A DNA stretch of 33,121 bases from Prevotella sp. GTDB lineage: Bacteria; Bacteroidota; Bacteroidia; Bacteroidales; Bacteroidaceae. Location: positions 1-33,121 of the forward strand of contig JAFYJH010000167.1 in assembly GCA_017538195.1 (NCBI GenBank), in the 5' to 3' direction. Numbering within the stretch: position 1 is the stretch's first letter; each line of letters begins with the position of its first letter. Below the pieces are notes generated by a model, which was not told the origin of the DNA, made no database searches, and saw only the letters and a program-made list of their open reading frames with translations. Position numbers and translations under genes: made by a program. Positions 16,445 to 25,042 of the stretch are shown one piece after another.

Positions 16445-17398
16445 TTACTCCGCCTTGAACATCTCCTTGATGCCGCCGATGGAACCGAGTACGCCGGTGG
16501 CCTCGAAGGGCAGATAGACGGTTTTCGCCTGCTTGTTCTGCGCCAGTTCCTGCATCATCGCAATGTATTTTTGGGCAATCAGATAGTTCGCCGGATTGGT
16601 CGATTGACCGACGGCCTCGGTGACGAGTTCGATGGCCTTTGCCTCAGCCTCGGCCTTGCGGATGCGGGCCTGCGCCTCACCTTCGGCACGAAGAATTTCC
16701 TGTTGCTTGGCGGCTTCGGCGCGGTTGATGGTGGCGGCTTTTTCACCTTCGGATTGCAGAATCTGCGACTGCTTTTCACCCTCGGAAGTCAGAATGGCGG
16801 CACGTTTGTTACGCTCGGCCTGCATCTGCTTCTCCATCGCGTTGAGCACCGACGACGGCGGAATAATGTCCTGCAATTCGACGCGGTTCACCTTCACGCC
16901 CCACTTGTCGGTGGCGTCGTCGAGCACGGCGCGAAGTTTCGTGTTGATCGTGTCGCGCGAGGTCAGCGTCTGGTCGAGTTCCAGTTCACCGATGATGTTA
17001 CGCAGCGTCGTCTGCGTGAGTTTCTCGATGGCGTTGGGCAGGTTTGAAATCTCATAGACGGCCTTGAACGGATCGACAATCTGGAAATACAGCAGCGCGT
17101 TGATTTCCATCTGGATGTTGTCCTTCGTAATCACGTTCTGGCGGTCGAAGTCATAGACCTGTTCGCGCAAGTCGATGGAATCGTTGTAGGCGTAGCGTCC
17201 GCGTTGCAGCACGACAATCTGCTTGGCGCGGTCGATGAAGGGAATGATCACATTGATGCCCGGGCTCAGCGTGGCTCGATAACGGCCCAGACGCTCGATG
17301 ATCTTTGTTTCACTCTGCGGAATGATGACCAACGCCATCTTCGCGAAAATGATTACCAAAACAATGATGGCAATCAGCACATAACTCATAATGTCCAT
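16445..17398 (-). CDS. SPFH/Band 7 (QmcA/stomatin-like) membrane protein
   Basis: The product is 317 residues: one N-terminal membrane helix (YVLIAIIVLVIIFAKMALVI), then a Band 7 domain (IIPQSETKIIERLGRYRATL, NVIIPFIDRAKQI). A long charged coiled-coil rich in Glu/Ala/Arg follows (about 205-265), then a short C-terminal hydrophobic part. Such proteins form large rings in membrane microdomains, often with an NfeD partner and sometimes with FtsH. The NfeD-like gene lies directly upstream on the same strand, so this is the standard pair. The gap between them is filled with AT-rich repeats. ATG 17396-17398 is used; an ATG three codons later is possible. Confidence 0.93.
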   Translation of the reverse strand: MDIMSYVLIAIIVLVIIFAKMALVIIPQSETKIIERLGRYRATLSPGINVIIPFIDRAKQIVVLQRGRYAYNDSIDLREQVYDFDRQNVITKDNIQMEINALLYFQIVDPFKAVYEISNLPNAIEKLTQTTLRNIIGELELDQTLTSRDTINTKLRAVLDDATDKWGVKVNRVELQDIIPPSSVLNAMEKQMQAERNKRAAILTSEGEKQSQILQSEGEKAATINRAEAAKQQEILRAEGEAQARIRKAEAEAKAIELVTEAVGQSTNPANYLIAQKYIAMMQELAQNKQAKTVYLPFEATGVLGSIGGIKEMFKAE

Positions 17399-17404
17399 AA
17401 TCTT

Positions 17405-17475
17405 AAGAATTTTGAATTTTGAATTTTAACTTTTTAACTTTTAACTTTTTAACTTTTAATTTTTAACCTTTAACT
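17405..17475. repeat. AT-rich TTTTTAAC-type tandem repeat between nfeD and the SPFH gene
   Basis: Units GAATTTTGAATTTTAAC and TTTTTAACTTTTAAC repeat through this 64-base gap and into the nfeD 3' end. The nfeD tail codons (EVKG, TAA) are part of the repeat. It is the same family as 1-64 and 28643-28672. Confidence 0.85.
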
Positions 17476-17918
17476 TCCTCAACCGTGATGATGATGCTCT
17501 CGCGATCGACCACGCGGACATTCGCGCCGACGGGAATTGCCTCGCCGTCTTTCGTCACCGCCTTCCACACGTCGCCGTCGATTTGCACGCGACCGAAGCC
17601 GTCGGCCTCAATCTGCTCGACGACGCGACCTTTCCGACCCAACAGCGCATCGGCGTTACTCACTCGGTTTTCGTCGTTGCGATGCAGGTAGCGCAGCGCA
17701 AACGGACGCACCAGAAACAAACTCACCAACGTGAACACGGCGAAAACGCCCAATTGCACGTAGAAACCAGCGCCAAACGCCGCACTCGTGGCTGCGAAAG
17801 CCGCGCCAATCGAGAAGCAGAGGATGAAGAAATCGCCTGCCGTGAGTTCCAAAATCAGGCAGAGAACGGCTATCACCGCCCACATCTGCCATAAATGTTG
17901 TCCTAAATACTCAATCAT
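17463..17918 (-). CDS. NfeD-like membrane protein
   Basis: The product is 151 residues: N-terminal membrane helices (WQMWAVIAVLCLILELTAGD, FFILCFSIGAAFAATSAAFG, FYVQLGVFAVFTLVSLFLVR) and a C-terminal OB-fold domain. The OB domain shows ALLGRKGRVVEQI, GRVQIDGDVWKAV and GANVRVVD, as in NfeD/YuaF proteins, which partner SPFH proteins in membrane organisation. The ATG at 17916-17918 was chosen because it begins the family N-terminus and lies after a TATCTTTG promoter box at 17959-17966. The longer frame starts inside that promoter. It is the first gene of the pair; its last codons come from an AT-rich repeat. Confidence 0.9.
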   Translation of the reverse strand: MIEYLGQHLWQMWAVIAVLCLILELTAGDFFILCFSIGAAFAATSAAFGAGFYVQLGVFAVFTLVSLFLVRPFALRYLHRNDENRVSNADALLGRKGRVVEQIEADGFGRVQIDGDVWKAVTKDGEAIPVGANVRVVDRESIIITVEEVKG

Positions 17919-17958
17919 AATCGTAATTTTTTTTAATGAAAATATTCCTATTCGGCCA

Positions 17959-17966
17959 CAAAGATA
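17959..17966 (-). promoter_or_regulatory. -7 box (TATCTTTG) for nfeD-SPFH
   Basis: The minus strand reads TATCTTTG 40 bases upstream of the nfeD ATG. A TTTG lies 16 bases further upstream, shorter than the usual 19-20, so the -33 assignment is uncertain. Confidence 0.65.
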
Positions 17967-18006
17967 CAAAAAAACGGTGAAGCAAAGACAGAATAGGCGA
18001 AATTAT

Positions 18007-18038
18007 TTTGCCAAGCGCAAGAAAATTTCGTAACTTTG
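18007..18038 (+). promoter_or_regulatory. canonical Bacteroidetes promoter for the methyltransferase gene
   Basis: TTTG (18007-18010), 20-base spacer, TAACTTTG (18031-18038). Both boxes match the consensus. It fixes the coding start at ATG 18069 rather than at the TTG inside the -7 box. Confidence 0.85.
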
Positions 18039-18068
18039 CACGCGAATATTGACAAAAACAGGCGTTTT

Positions 18069-18857
18069 ATGCAAGAAAGACATCAAAACAGAAAGCAATA
18101 TTTCACGGAATTGGCCAACACGTCGAGGGCGTTCTACCTCGACTATCTGCGCTCGGAAATCAGCCTCACGGAGCAGACTCGCGTGTTGGAAATCGGCTGT
18201 GGCGAGGGCGGAAACCTGCTGCCCTTTGCCGAAATCGGCTGCCAAGTGACGGGCATCGACCTCAGCGAGACGCGAATCGAGCAGGCACGGGAATTTTTCG
18301 CCGATGCGCAGCAACGCGGCACTTTCATCAGCCAGAATTTCATCCTTGCCGAGAAGCCTGCGACCGAGGACGAGCGTTTCGACCTCATCCTCATCCACGA
18401 TGTCATTGAGCACATCGAAAAACCGCACAAACGCGAGTTTTTCGAGCATATTCGACCTTTTTTGAAGCAAAACGGACTGATTTTCTTCGGTTTTCCGGCT
18501 TGGCAGATGCCTTTCGGCGGTCATCAGCAGATTTGTCGGGGTTTTGCCGCGAAACTTCCCTTCATCCACCTGCTGCCAAACTCGCTCTACGCGGCGATTG
18601 TCAGGGCTTGCGGCAACGGCGATGCCTGCGTCAATGAACTGCTGAGCATCAAGCGGGCGCGGATGTCGATTGAGCATTTCGAGCGACTGATCCGCGACTG
18701 TGGCTACACGGTGGCGCGACGGACGCTGTGGTTCATCAATCCACACTATCAGCAGAAGTTCGGCCTTACTCCGCGCCGACTCAACGGCTTCCTTTCCCGC
18801 CTGAAATTCGTCAGAAATTTCTATACGACATCGGCCTTCTACTTGCTTCGGGCGTAA
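18069..18857 (+). CDS. class I SAM-dependent methyltransferase
   Basis: The product is 262 residues with a Methyltransf_11/UbiG-like core. Motif I is VLEIGCGEGGNLLPFAE (SAM-binding glycines), followed by the acidic strand GIDLSETRIEQA and the motif FDLILIHDVIEHIE. The C-terminal half (GFPAWQMPFGGHQQI, LLPNSLYAAIVRA) is typical of Bacteroidetes methyltransferases of unknown small-molecule or glycan substrate. It begins just downstream of a canonical promoter and appears monocistronic. The substrate cannot be assigned. Confidence 0.88.
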   Translation: MQERHQNRKQYFTELANTSRAFYLDYLRSEISLTEQTRVLEIGCGEGGNLLPFAEIGCQVTGIDLSETRIEQAREFFADAQQRGTFISQNFILAEKPATEDERFDLILIHDVIEHIEKPHKREFFEHIRPFLKQNGLIFFGFPAWQMPFGGHQQICRGFAAKLPFIHLLPNSLYAAIVRACGNGDACVNELLSIKRARMSIEHFERLIRDCGYTVARRTLWFINPHYQQKFGLTPRRLNGFLSRLKFVRNFYTTSAFYLLRA

Positions 18858-18955
18858 TTCTCACGGCTGAATCAAGGAGGTTTTCGACAAAAAACGCTGC
18901 CATTTCGTCGCTCAAGGGTGACAATTTGGCGGTTTTTCGGCATTGGCGCAAGGTT

Positions 18956-18996
18956 TGAGAGTGAAGAATGAAGAGTGAAGAATGAAGAATCATTAA
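18956..18996. repeat. GAATGAAGAGTGAA tandem repeat upstream of clpB
   Basis: TTGAGAGTGAAGAATGAAGAG and TGAAGAATGAAGAATCATTA form an imperfect GAAGAATGAAGAGT repeat. It occupies part of the 161-base gap between the methyltransferase and clpB. It resembles the ATGAAGGA repeat read in frame inside aguA. No canonical clpB promoter or CIRCE-like element was seen in the gap. Confidence 0.8.
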
Positions 18997-19018
18997 ATAT
19001 AATAAAGGAGGAAAAACT

Positions 19019-21577
19019 ATGACTTTAGACAAATTTACGATCAAGGCGCAGGAGGCTGTGCAGGCGGCTGCCAGTCGTGCGCAAACGGCTGGACAGCAGG
19101 CGATTGAGCCGGTTCACCTGCTCTACGGCATCATGCAGAAAGCGAAGGACGTGACGGACTATCTGTTCGGAAAGTCGGGCGTGAATGTTCGGCAGTTGGA
19201 GCAACTGGTCGAGGGCGAAATCGCCCATCTGCCGCGTGTGCAGGGCGGCGAACCGTATTTCTCGAATTCGGCTTCGCAGGTGTTGCAACGGGCAATGGAC
19301 GAGGCTCGGAAAATGGGCGACGAATTCGTATCGGTGGAGCCGATGCTGTTGGCCTTGCTCAGCGTGAACAGTACGGCGAGCCGTATTCTGAAAGATGCCG
19401 GCGTGACGGAAAAGGCTTTGCAGCAGGCTGTCACCGAACTTCGGCAGGGTCAGAAAGTGCAGTCGATGAGCGGCGATGAGAATTTCCAAGCGCTCTCGAA
19501 ATACGCGAAAAACCTCGTCGATGATGCTCGGAAGGGCAAACTCGACCCCGTCATCGGGCGCGACGACGAGATTCGGCGTGTGTTGCAAATCCTGTCGCGA
19601 CGCACGAAAAACAACCCGATTCTCATCGGTGAGCCGGGCACGGGTAAAACGGCCATTGTCGAGGGCCTGGCACAGCGAATCGTGCGCGGCGACGTGCCTG
19701 AAAACCTGAAAAACAAGCAACTTTACTCGCTCGATATGGGTGCGCTGTTGGCCGGTGCGAAGTACAAGGGCGAGTTCGAGGAACGACTCAAAGGCGTGGT
19801 GAAGGAAGTGACGCAGGCCGAGGGCGAAATCATCCTTTTCATCGACGAAATCCACACGCTCGTCGGGGCTGGCGGCGGTGAGGGTGCGATGGACGCGGCC
19901 AACATCCTGAAACCGGCGTTGGCGCGTGGCGAACTGCGTGCCATCGGCGCAACGACGCTCAACGAATACCAAAAATATTTCGAGAAAGACAAGGCGTTGG
20001 AACGCCGTTTCCAGACCGTGATGGTCGATGAACCCGACGAACTTTCGGCGATTTCGATTCTTCGCGGACTGAAGGAACGCTACGAAAACCACCACAAAGT
20101 GCGGATTCAAGACGATGCCTGCATCGCTGCCGTGAAACTCTCGGAACGCTACATTTCAGAGCGATTCCTGCCCGACAAGGCCATCGACCTGATGGACGAG
20201 GCTGCCGCAAAACTGCGGATGGAGCGCGATTCGGTGCCAGAGGAACTCGACGAGATTATCCGTAAACGGGCACAATTGGAAATTGAACGGGAGAGCATTC
20301 GGAGAGAAGCCCCCCTTTCATCCCCCGAGGGGGATACAAATGACAATTCTTCGAAATTGCAGCAATTGGAAAAGCAAATTGCCGAACTGCGCGAACAGGA
20401 AACGCAAATGCGGGCACAATGGGAAACGGAAAAGACGCTGTCCGACAAGTACCAACAAGTGAAAGAGGAAATCGAACAGCTGAAATTCGAGGCCGAGCGT
20501 GCCGAGCGCGAAGGCAATTATGGTCGCGTGGCAGAAATTCGCTACGGCCTGCTCAAACAAAAGAACGAAGAACTGAACAACATTATGGCGCAGCAGAAAG
20601 CCTCTCGCCCCCTTCTGGGGGGACAGGGGGGCTCGGGAGGTTTGGAAGGGGCTGTCACCGCCGACGACATCGCCGAAGTCGTGTCGCGTTGGACGGGTAT
20701 TCCCGTGACGCGGATGTTGCAGAGCGAAAAGGAAAAACTGCTGCATCTGGAAGACGAGTTGCATCGTCGCGTCGTCGGACAAGACGAGGCCATCCAAGCC
20801 GTCAGCGACGCGGTTCGCCGTAGTCGTGCAGGGCTGCAAGACCCGAAACGCCCCATCGCCTCGTTCATCTTCCTCGGCACGACCGGCGTCGGCAAAACCG
20901 AGTTGGCGAAGGCACTCGCCGAGTATCTTTTCAACGACGAAACGATGATGACGCGCATCGATATGTCGGAATATCAGGAGAAGCACACCGTCAGCCGACT
21001 CGTCGGTGCGCCTCCGGGCTACGTGGGCTACGACGAGGGTGGACAACTCACCGAGGCCGTGCGCCGCAAGCCGTATTCGGTGTTGCTGTTCGACGAAATC
21101 GAAAAGGCGCATCCCGACGTGTTCAACATCCTCTTGCAGGTGCTCGACGACGGTCGCCTGACCGACAACAAGGGGCGCACCGCCAATTTCAAGAACACGC
21201 TGATTATTATGACTTCCAACGCCACGCGCGAACAACTTTCCGTGCTGATGCGACCCGAATTCCTCAACCGAATCGACGAAATCATCACCTTCCAACCGCT
21301 GACGCGCGAACAGATTTCCGCCATCGTGACGCTGCAAATGGAAAAAGTGCGCGATATGCTTGCGCCGCAGGGCTTCGACTTGCAATGGACGCCGCAGGCC
21401 ATCGACTACCTCGCCACCGTCGGCTACGACCCGCAGTTTGGCGCCCGTCCCGTGAAACGCGCCATCCAGCAGTACGTGCTCAACGAACTTTCCAAGCGAT
21501 TGCTTGCCGAGGAAGTCAGCCGCGAAAAGCCCGTCATCATCGACGAGTTCGGCGATGGCTTGGTGTTTCGGAATTGA
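19019..21577 (+). CDS. clpB: ClpB disaggregase (Hsp100), with two repeat insertions and a shortened NBD2 segment
   Basis: The product is 852 residues. It has the Clp N-domain (1-145), NBD1 with Walker A GEPGTGKT (204-211) and Walker [10 protein letters not shown], a coiled-coil middle domain, and NBD2 with GTTGVGKTE (about 620), the [13 protein letters not shown] pore segment and FNRID-type LNRIDEI. It rescues aggregated proteins with DnaK. The start has a perfect AAAGGAGG site. Two palindromic repeats are read in frame in the middle domain ([11 protein letters not shown] and [12 protein letters not shown]). Between MTSN (sensor 1) and RPEFLNR only 10 residues are present, against about 30 in E. 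coli ClpB, so about 20 residues (the LGS...helix) are missing in frame. Confidence 0.96.
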   Translation: MTLDKFTIKAQEAVQAAASRAQTAGQQAIEPVHLLYGIMQKAKDVTDYLFGKSGVNVRQLEQLVEGEIAHLPRVQGGEPYFSNSASQVLQRAMDEARKMGDEFVSVEPMLLALLSVNSTASRILKDAGVTEKALQQAVTELRQGQKVQSMSGDENFQALSKYAKNLVDDARKGKLDPVIGRDDEIRRVLQILSRRTKNNPILIGEPGTGKTAIVEGLAQRIVRGDVPENLKNKQLYSLDMGALLAGAKYKGEFEERLKGVVKEVTQAEGEIILFIDEIHTLVGAGGGEGAMDAANILKPALARGELRAIGATTLNEYQKYFEKDKALERRFQTVMVDEPDELSAISILRGLKERYENHHKVRIQDDACIAAVKLSERYISERFLPDKAIDLMDEAAAKLRMERDSVPEELDEIIRKRAQLEIERESIRREAPLSSPEGDTNDNSSKLQQLEKQIAELREQETQMRAQWETEKTLSDKYQQVKEEIEQLKFEAERAEREGNYGRVAEIRYGLLKQKNEELNNIMAQQKASRPLLGGQGGSGGLEGAVTADDIAEVVSRWTGIPVTRMLQSEKEKLLHLEDELHRRVVGQDEAIQAVSDAVRRSRAGLQDPKRPIASFIFLGTTGVGKTELAKALAEYLFNDETMMTRIDMSEYQEKHTVSRLVGAPPGYVGYDEGGQLTEAVRRKPYSVLLFDEIEKAHPDVFNILLQVLDDGRLTDNKGRTANFKNTLIIMTSNATREQLSVLMRPEFLNRIDEIITFQPLTREQISAIVTLQMEKVRDMLAPQGFDLQWTPQAIDYLATVGYDPQFGARPVKRAIQQYVLNELSKRLLAEEVSREKPVIIDEFGDGLVFRN
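20306..20336 (+). repeat. GC-rich palindromic repeat, copy 4 (in clpB)
   Basis: GAAGCCCCCCTTTCATCCCCC-GA-GGGGGATAC, with the hairpin ATCCCCCGAGGGGGAT. It is translated as [11 protein letters not shown] in the ClpB middle domain. It begins with the GAAGCC end shared with copies in aguB, wecB and the helicase. Confidence 0.85.
20600..20643 (-). repeat. GC-rich palindromic repeat, copy 5 (in clpB)
   Basis: GCCTCTCGCCCCCTTCTGGG, then GGGACAGGGGGGCTCGGGAGG. It is oriented opposite to copy 4 and is translated as [16 protein letters not shown] just before the conserved [16 protein letters not shown]. The G-runs could also form a quadruplex. Confidence 0.8.
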
Positions 21578-21581
21578 AAAG

Positions 21582-22517
21582 TTATAGCGTTATCGTGTTA
21601 ATCATCGTCTGCATTCTTTCTATCAGATAGTTTGCAATCAACATCGTCATTTCTTTGGCAGAATGTGTGCTTGCGTAAGCATCAAACGCATCGTAATAGC
21701 GTTTTTTGTCGGCGAACTTGATGTTGATAGGTGGCAGTCCTGCACGAATCAGTTGCAGGTTCATCAACAGTCTGCCTGTGCGACCATTACCGTCAATAAA
21801 TGGATGGATGGCTTCGAAGCGCAGATGAAACAGTGCGGCTTGTTCTACGATGTGCAGAGTGGCATACCTGCTTTGTAAGTCTTGTATCAATTCTGTCAGC
21901 ATCGGTTCTATCAAGTAGGGCTCCACAGGCTCGGTCTGTGCCCCTACTATTCTCACCGGCACCCGTCTATACCGACCGCCGTCCTCTCTGCGGTTCATCA
22001 GCACAAGCGCGTGAATAGAGCGTATTTCGTAGTCTGTCAGAGGCGTTTTCTCTCGCGCCAACTGCTCCATATATTCAAACGCCTCTTTGTAGCCAATCAC
22101 CTCAAGATGGTCTTTCAGCGGTTTCTGGTCGATGGTCATTCCTTGCAGAACGAGCGATGTCTCCTTGAGTGTGAGCGTGTTGCCTTCGATGGCATTGCTG
22201 TTGTAGGTGTGGTCAACCAAAAACATTTCTCGCAAGGCATCCACTTCGGCGGCTGTCAGCGGTCGCAGGGCTGCCAATTGATGTTTGAGGGCATCTATTT
22301 GTTCAAGCAGGGGAAAGTAGGGCTTTTTTCCTTTGCTTTTGATGTATGTTCGTGCATCTTGTGGTTGCGCAGCGTTGGCCGGAATCATATACAAATTCCC
22401 TTTGCGCACCACTCCGGCAATACGTCCTTCGCTACAAAGCAAGCGCACACGCCTTGTGCTGATTCCCCATTTCTGAGCAATTTCATTAACTTTCAGAAAA
22501 GCATCTTGTTGTTCCAT
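21582..22517 (-). CDS. Fic-family protein (predicted AMPylase) with N-terminal HTH
   Basis: The product is 311 residues. Residues 5-48 look like a helix-turn-helix of the MerR/excisionase kind (LKVNEIAQKWGISTRRVRLL). The Fic core carries HPFIDGNGRTGR at 238-249, the complete catalytic motif. An inhibitory helix motif SNAIEGN (107-113) lies before the core, so it is a class II, self-inhibited Fic. Such enzymes transfer AMP or other nucleotide groups to hydroxyls of target proteins. The ATG at 22515-22517 follows a canonical promoter (22547-22578); the longer frame crosses that promoter. No antitoxin partner is adjacent. Convergent with clpB, 4 bases apart. Confidence 0.92.
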   Translation of the reverse strand: MEQQDAFLKVNEIAQKWGISTRRVRLLCSEGRIAGVVRKGNLYMIPANAAQPQDARTYIKSKGKKPYFPLLEQIDALKHQLAALRPLTAAEVDALREMFLVDHTYNSNAIEGNTLTLKETSLVLQGMTIDQKPLKDHLEVIGYKEAFEYMEQLAREKTPLTDYEIRSIHALVLMNRREDGGRYRRVPVRIVGAQTEPVEPYLIEPMLTELIQDLQSRYATLHIVEQAALFHLRFEAIHPFIDGNGRTGRLLMNLQLIRAGLPPINIKFADKKRYYDAFDAYASTHSAKEMTMLIANYLIERMQTMINTITL

Positions 22518-22546
22518 ATCATTCCTATTTTGATTGTTTTCGGCTG

Positions 22547-22578
22547 CAAAGATAGTGATATTATTCCGATTTTCCAAA
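22547..22578 (-). promoter_or_regulatory. canonical promoter for the fic gene
   Basis: On the minus strand: TTTG (22578-22575), 20-base spacer, TATCTTTG (22554-22547). Both boxes are perfect. It lies just after the stop of the upstream DUF262-HNH gene, so fic can be expressed alone. Confidence 0.85.
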
Positions 22579-22602
22579 TTTTAGGAACAATACATTACTT
22601 TT

Positions 22603-23715
22603 TTATTTCGAACTCTTCCGTCGATTACATTCCCGACAGAGCATTTGGCAATTTTCTGCGACCGTCCGACCGCCCTCGACCCACGGCGTAATGTGGTCGG
22701 CTTCCATTTGTTCGATTTCGAAATGCTTGCCGCACAGCGGACAAATGCCGTTTTGCCTTTCATAGACCTCGCGTTTCGTGTTGTCGTCGAAGGCGCGGAT
22801 GCCGAGATGGCGGATGTCGTGGTCGAAAACATAATGGAAAATGCCCGGTTTCTTTTGCACATCGGAGTCGGCCATCAGTCGTGAAACTTCTTGTGCGATT
22901 GCCGTTGCCGTGAGCGTCGTGTCGCGGTATTGGTTGTAGAGTATGCCCCAATCCACCGACTTCATCTCCTTTTTGTACTTGCGCCCGAACAGTTTCTCCG
23001 TCCAATGAATCACGTCTTGAAAATACTGCCAAAGTTGGTCGGCATCGGTATCGTGTTGGTGCTCAGCCATATATTGCTCAATGGTCTTGTCTTGCGCGTT
23101 GCCAATCCATTTCAGGGCTTTCTCGAAATAATCCTGACGGATGGGCGAACCCGACATATAATCGGAGGCAATCTTGTAGGCCACGCAACCCGTCTTTGAG
23201 AAACGGCGTTTGGCCTGCGTCACCCAAGGTCCGGAATAGACGGCATTGCGAATCTCCTGCTCAGTTAGTTTCTCGCCCGCGATGTTGATGATATTGAACC
23301 ATTTAAGTTGTTCCTCGTCGGATCCTTCGCAGATATAGACTTGCAGTTCGTAGTTTAGGATGCGCTCTTTCTGTGCATCGGTCATGTTGTTGAAGCCGAG
23401 CAAGTTGCCATCGAAATTCATAAGGTATTCGCCCGCGATGAACGAGCAGATACTGATGGTGCGTTGCTGCCCGTCTAACAGTTCAAATTGGTCGTCGCCG
23501 ACGCGCACCCAATACATCACATTGAGCGGAAATCCGTTCCAAACGGTGTCCATCACGGCGTTGCGCTTTTTGTCGTCATAAACGAACTCGCGTTGATACT
23601 TCGGGCGGATGTTCAGTCGACCGCTGTAGCCCGTGATGCCTTCCTCCTGAATGCTGAGGTCTTGGTAATCCTCAGCCAATTCGCGAATTTTGATTTGATG
23701 AAGTTCGATTTTCAT
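22603..23715 (-). CDS. DUF262 and HNH endonuclease domain protein
   Basis: The product is 370 residues. The N-terminal DUF262 domain has RPKYQREFVYDDKK and the motif DGQQRT at 81-86, expected for a ParB/Srx-like NTP-binding fold. The C-terminal HNH nuclease (325-370) has CPLCG...ADHITPWVEGG...ENCQMLCRECN, with a CxxC/CxxC zinc site and the catalytic His341. The architecture recalls GmrS/GmrD-type and other phage-defence nucleases. It lies downstream of an EcoRI-type methyltransferase on the same strand, separated by a 188-bp hairpin element, so it may be the restriction partner or an independent defence gene. The start ATG at 23713-23715 is preceded by AT-rich sequence without a strong promoter (near-match TAGTTTTA). 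Confidence 0.9.
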   Translation of the reverse strand: MKIELHQIKIRELAEDYQDLSIQEEGITGYSGRLNIRPKYQREFVYDDKKRNAVMDTVWNGFPLNVMYWVRVGDDQFELLDGQQRTISICSFIAGEYLMNFDGNLLGFNNMTDAQKERILNYELQVYICEGSDEEQLKWFNIINIAGEKLTEQEIRNAVYSGPWVTQAKRRFSKTGCVAYKIASDYMSGSPIRQDYFEKALKWIGNAQDKTIEQYMAEHQHDTDADQLWQYFQDVIHWTEKLFGRKYKKEMKSVDWGILYNQYRDTTLTATAIAQEVSRLMADSDVQKKPGIFHYVFDHDIRHLGIRAFDDNTKREVYERQNGICPLCGKHFEIEQMEADHITPWVEGGRTVAENCQMLCRECNRRKSSK

Positions 23716-23747
23716 ATTGATTTAATTTTTAGTTTGTAAAACTAATG

Positions 23748-23935
23748 CCAGAGGCATCGGATATGGGTAGCCAGCCACAGCGTGGCTGGTAATTGAATAC
23801 GAAATATTAACAGGCGTGCCTTTAGGTACGCTATAAACGTGCAAATCTGTTGCGTACCCAAAGGCACGCTTTCCTATGGTAATGTCCTTCCACCAGCCGT
23901 AAAAACGGCTGGCTACCCTTGTCGCACCCCTCTGG
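23748..23935. repeat. 188-bp MITE-like element with nested inverted repeats
   Basis: CCAGAGG (23748-23754) and CCTCTGG (23929-23935) mark the ends. Inside is a perfect 12-bp inverted pair GGGTAGCCAGCC (23765-23776) / GGCTGGCTACCC (23907-23918). Two local hairpins follow (CCAGCCAC/GTGGCTGG; CCAGCCGT/ACGGCTGG), and a 20-bp near-inverted pair AGGCGTGCCTTTAGGTACGC (about 23813-23832) / GCGTACCCAAAGGCACGCTT (about 23855-23874). It fills the gap between the methyltransferase and the DUF262-HNH gene. A 78-codon open frame across it looks like repeat read-through, not a gene. No transposase is present. Confidence 0.85.
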
Positions 23936-23938
23936 GGT

Positions 23939-25012
23939 TCATTCTTTTTCGCGTTCATTGTTTGCGATAGTTTGTTTTTTGCGGATTAGAATGCGAGCAT
24001 ACGGATCTTTTTGCCCGACACTATTCAAAGATAATTGTTTAGGTTTGGGCATACCTTGTTCTACTAAAGCAAAAAAGTGTGGATTTATATCTATTATTTC
24101 AAATTGTTCTGGGTTGTATTTGTCTAAAAAAGTAATAGGCACTCCCATTACACCATCATAATCACAAGGAATATCTGTGTAAGTGTTTACATTGATAGCA
24201 TCATAATTGTCATACTTCGGATATTCTTCTGATGTATAATGTTTGTATAAAATCAGTTCTTCATTATGTTTGGAAACAGGCAAGTTCGTGAACCAACAAG
24301 ATGTTGAAACGCGAGCCATTTTTTTTCCATTTTCCAAATGATGGTATTTCTCCCAATCATCGGGAACTTGAAAGAACATTCCTACATTGAAATTCGTGTA
24401 ACCAGTTCTAATTTTGTCTTGTTGAAACATTCGGAATGTTTCTTTATAAGTCAATGCGTTAGTATTTCCAATGACAAGAAATTGTTTATTGTATTTATCC
24501 AACAACGAAAGGTATTCACGGAACAGCGAGAATGGTGGATTCGTAACCACAATATCGGCTTCTTTCAATAATTCAATGCATTCTTGTGAGCGAAAATCGC
24601 CGTTTCCTTTCAGCAACGAAAGCACGTTTTTGTCGTTTTGTATCAAATATTGCACATCCGCTAAATTGATGGCTCCATCGCCATTGTAGTCGGCGACTTC
24701 GGTGATTTCAACCTTGTAGGCAATCTTTTTCGGTTCTTCTTCAGTCGCCTCAAACAACAAAGGCAACTCATCGCCTGCAATTGGCGAACCATTGTAGCAA
24801 GTTGCAATCAGTTTTTTCAAACCAAAAGCATTGAAATTCAGCGCAAAATACTTGAAAAAATTGCTCTCGTATGGGTCGTCGCTATTGCAGAAAACCACCT
24901 TATCTTTAAAATAAGGTTTGTAATACTTGAGCTCTTTCGCGATGTCGCCCAATTGAGTATAAAACTCGTCTTTTTTGGCCTGTCGAGCAGCCGATAAATC
25001 CATTCTTGGCAT
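23939..25012 (-). CDS. EcoRI-family DNA adenine-N6 methyltransferase
   Basis: The product is 357 residues and closely follows M.EcoRI in layout. KKDEFYTQLGDIAKELKYY is at the N-terminus, then DKVVFCNSDDPYESNFFKYF, GLKKLIATCYN, GDFRSQECIELLKEADIVVT and the catalytic NPPF (158-161), SLFREYL, and near the end KYDNYDAINV, IPCDYDGVMGVPITFLDKYN and ARILIRKKQ. It should methylate adenine in a GAATTC-like site. Residues 108-119 form a perfect EF-hand/dockerin-type loop (DYNGDGAINLAD) in the segment before GDFRS. The ATG at 25010-25012 was chosen for homology; an ATG three codons later is possible. The promoter lies in a perfect inverted repeat 3-30 bases upstream, suggesting autoregulation. Confidence 0.93.
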   Translation of the reverse strand: MPRMDLSAARQAKKDEFYTQLGDIAKELKYYKPYFKDKVVFCNSDDPYESNFFKYFALNFNAFGLKKLIATCYNGSPIAGDELPLLFEATEEEPKKIAYKVEITEVADYNGDGAINLADVQYLIQNDKNVLSLLKGNGDFRSQECIELLKEADIVVTNPPFSLFREYLSLLDKYNKQFLVIGNTNALTYKETFRMFQQDKIRTGYTNFNVGMFFQVPDDWEKYHHLENGKKMARVSTSCWFTNLPVSKHNEELILYKHYTSEEYPKYDNYDAINVNTYTDIPCDYDGVMGVPITFLDKYNPEQFEIIDINPHFFALVEQGMPKPKQLSLNSVGQKDPYARILIRKKQTIANNEREKE

Positions 25013-25014
25013 AG

Positions 25015-25042
25015 ATTGATAGTTTTGTGCAAAACTATCAAT
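25015..25042. promoter_or_regulatory. perfect 13-bp inverted repeat (operator-like) at the methyltransferase promoter
   Basis: ATTGATAGTTTTG (25015-25027), spacer TG, CAAAACTATCAAT (25030-25042). The arms are exact complements. The minus-strand -7 box lies inside one arm and the predicted start site inside the other. This is where a repressor would block transcription; the binder is unknown. Confidence 0.88.

Noticed and set aside
20600..20643. G-quadruplex regulatory site in clpB
   Set aside because: The G-runs could form one, but they are fully explained by the palindromic repeat family, and nothing else supports a G4 function.
22603..23715. EcoRI-type endonuclease as partner of the methyltransferase
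   Set aside because: The protein has DUF262 and HNH motifs, not the PD-(D/E)XK layout of EcoRI, so it is not an EcoRI homologue.
23722..23958. 78-codon minus-strand frame (VASRFYGWWKDITIGKRAFG...)
   Set aside because: It is almost wholly within the nested inverted-repeat element and reads like translated repeat sequence; no start signals.
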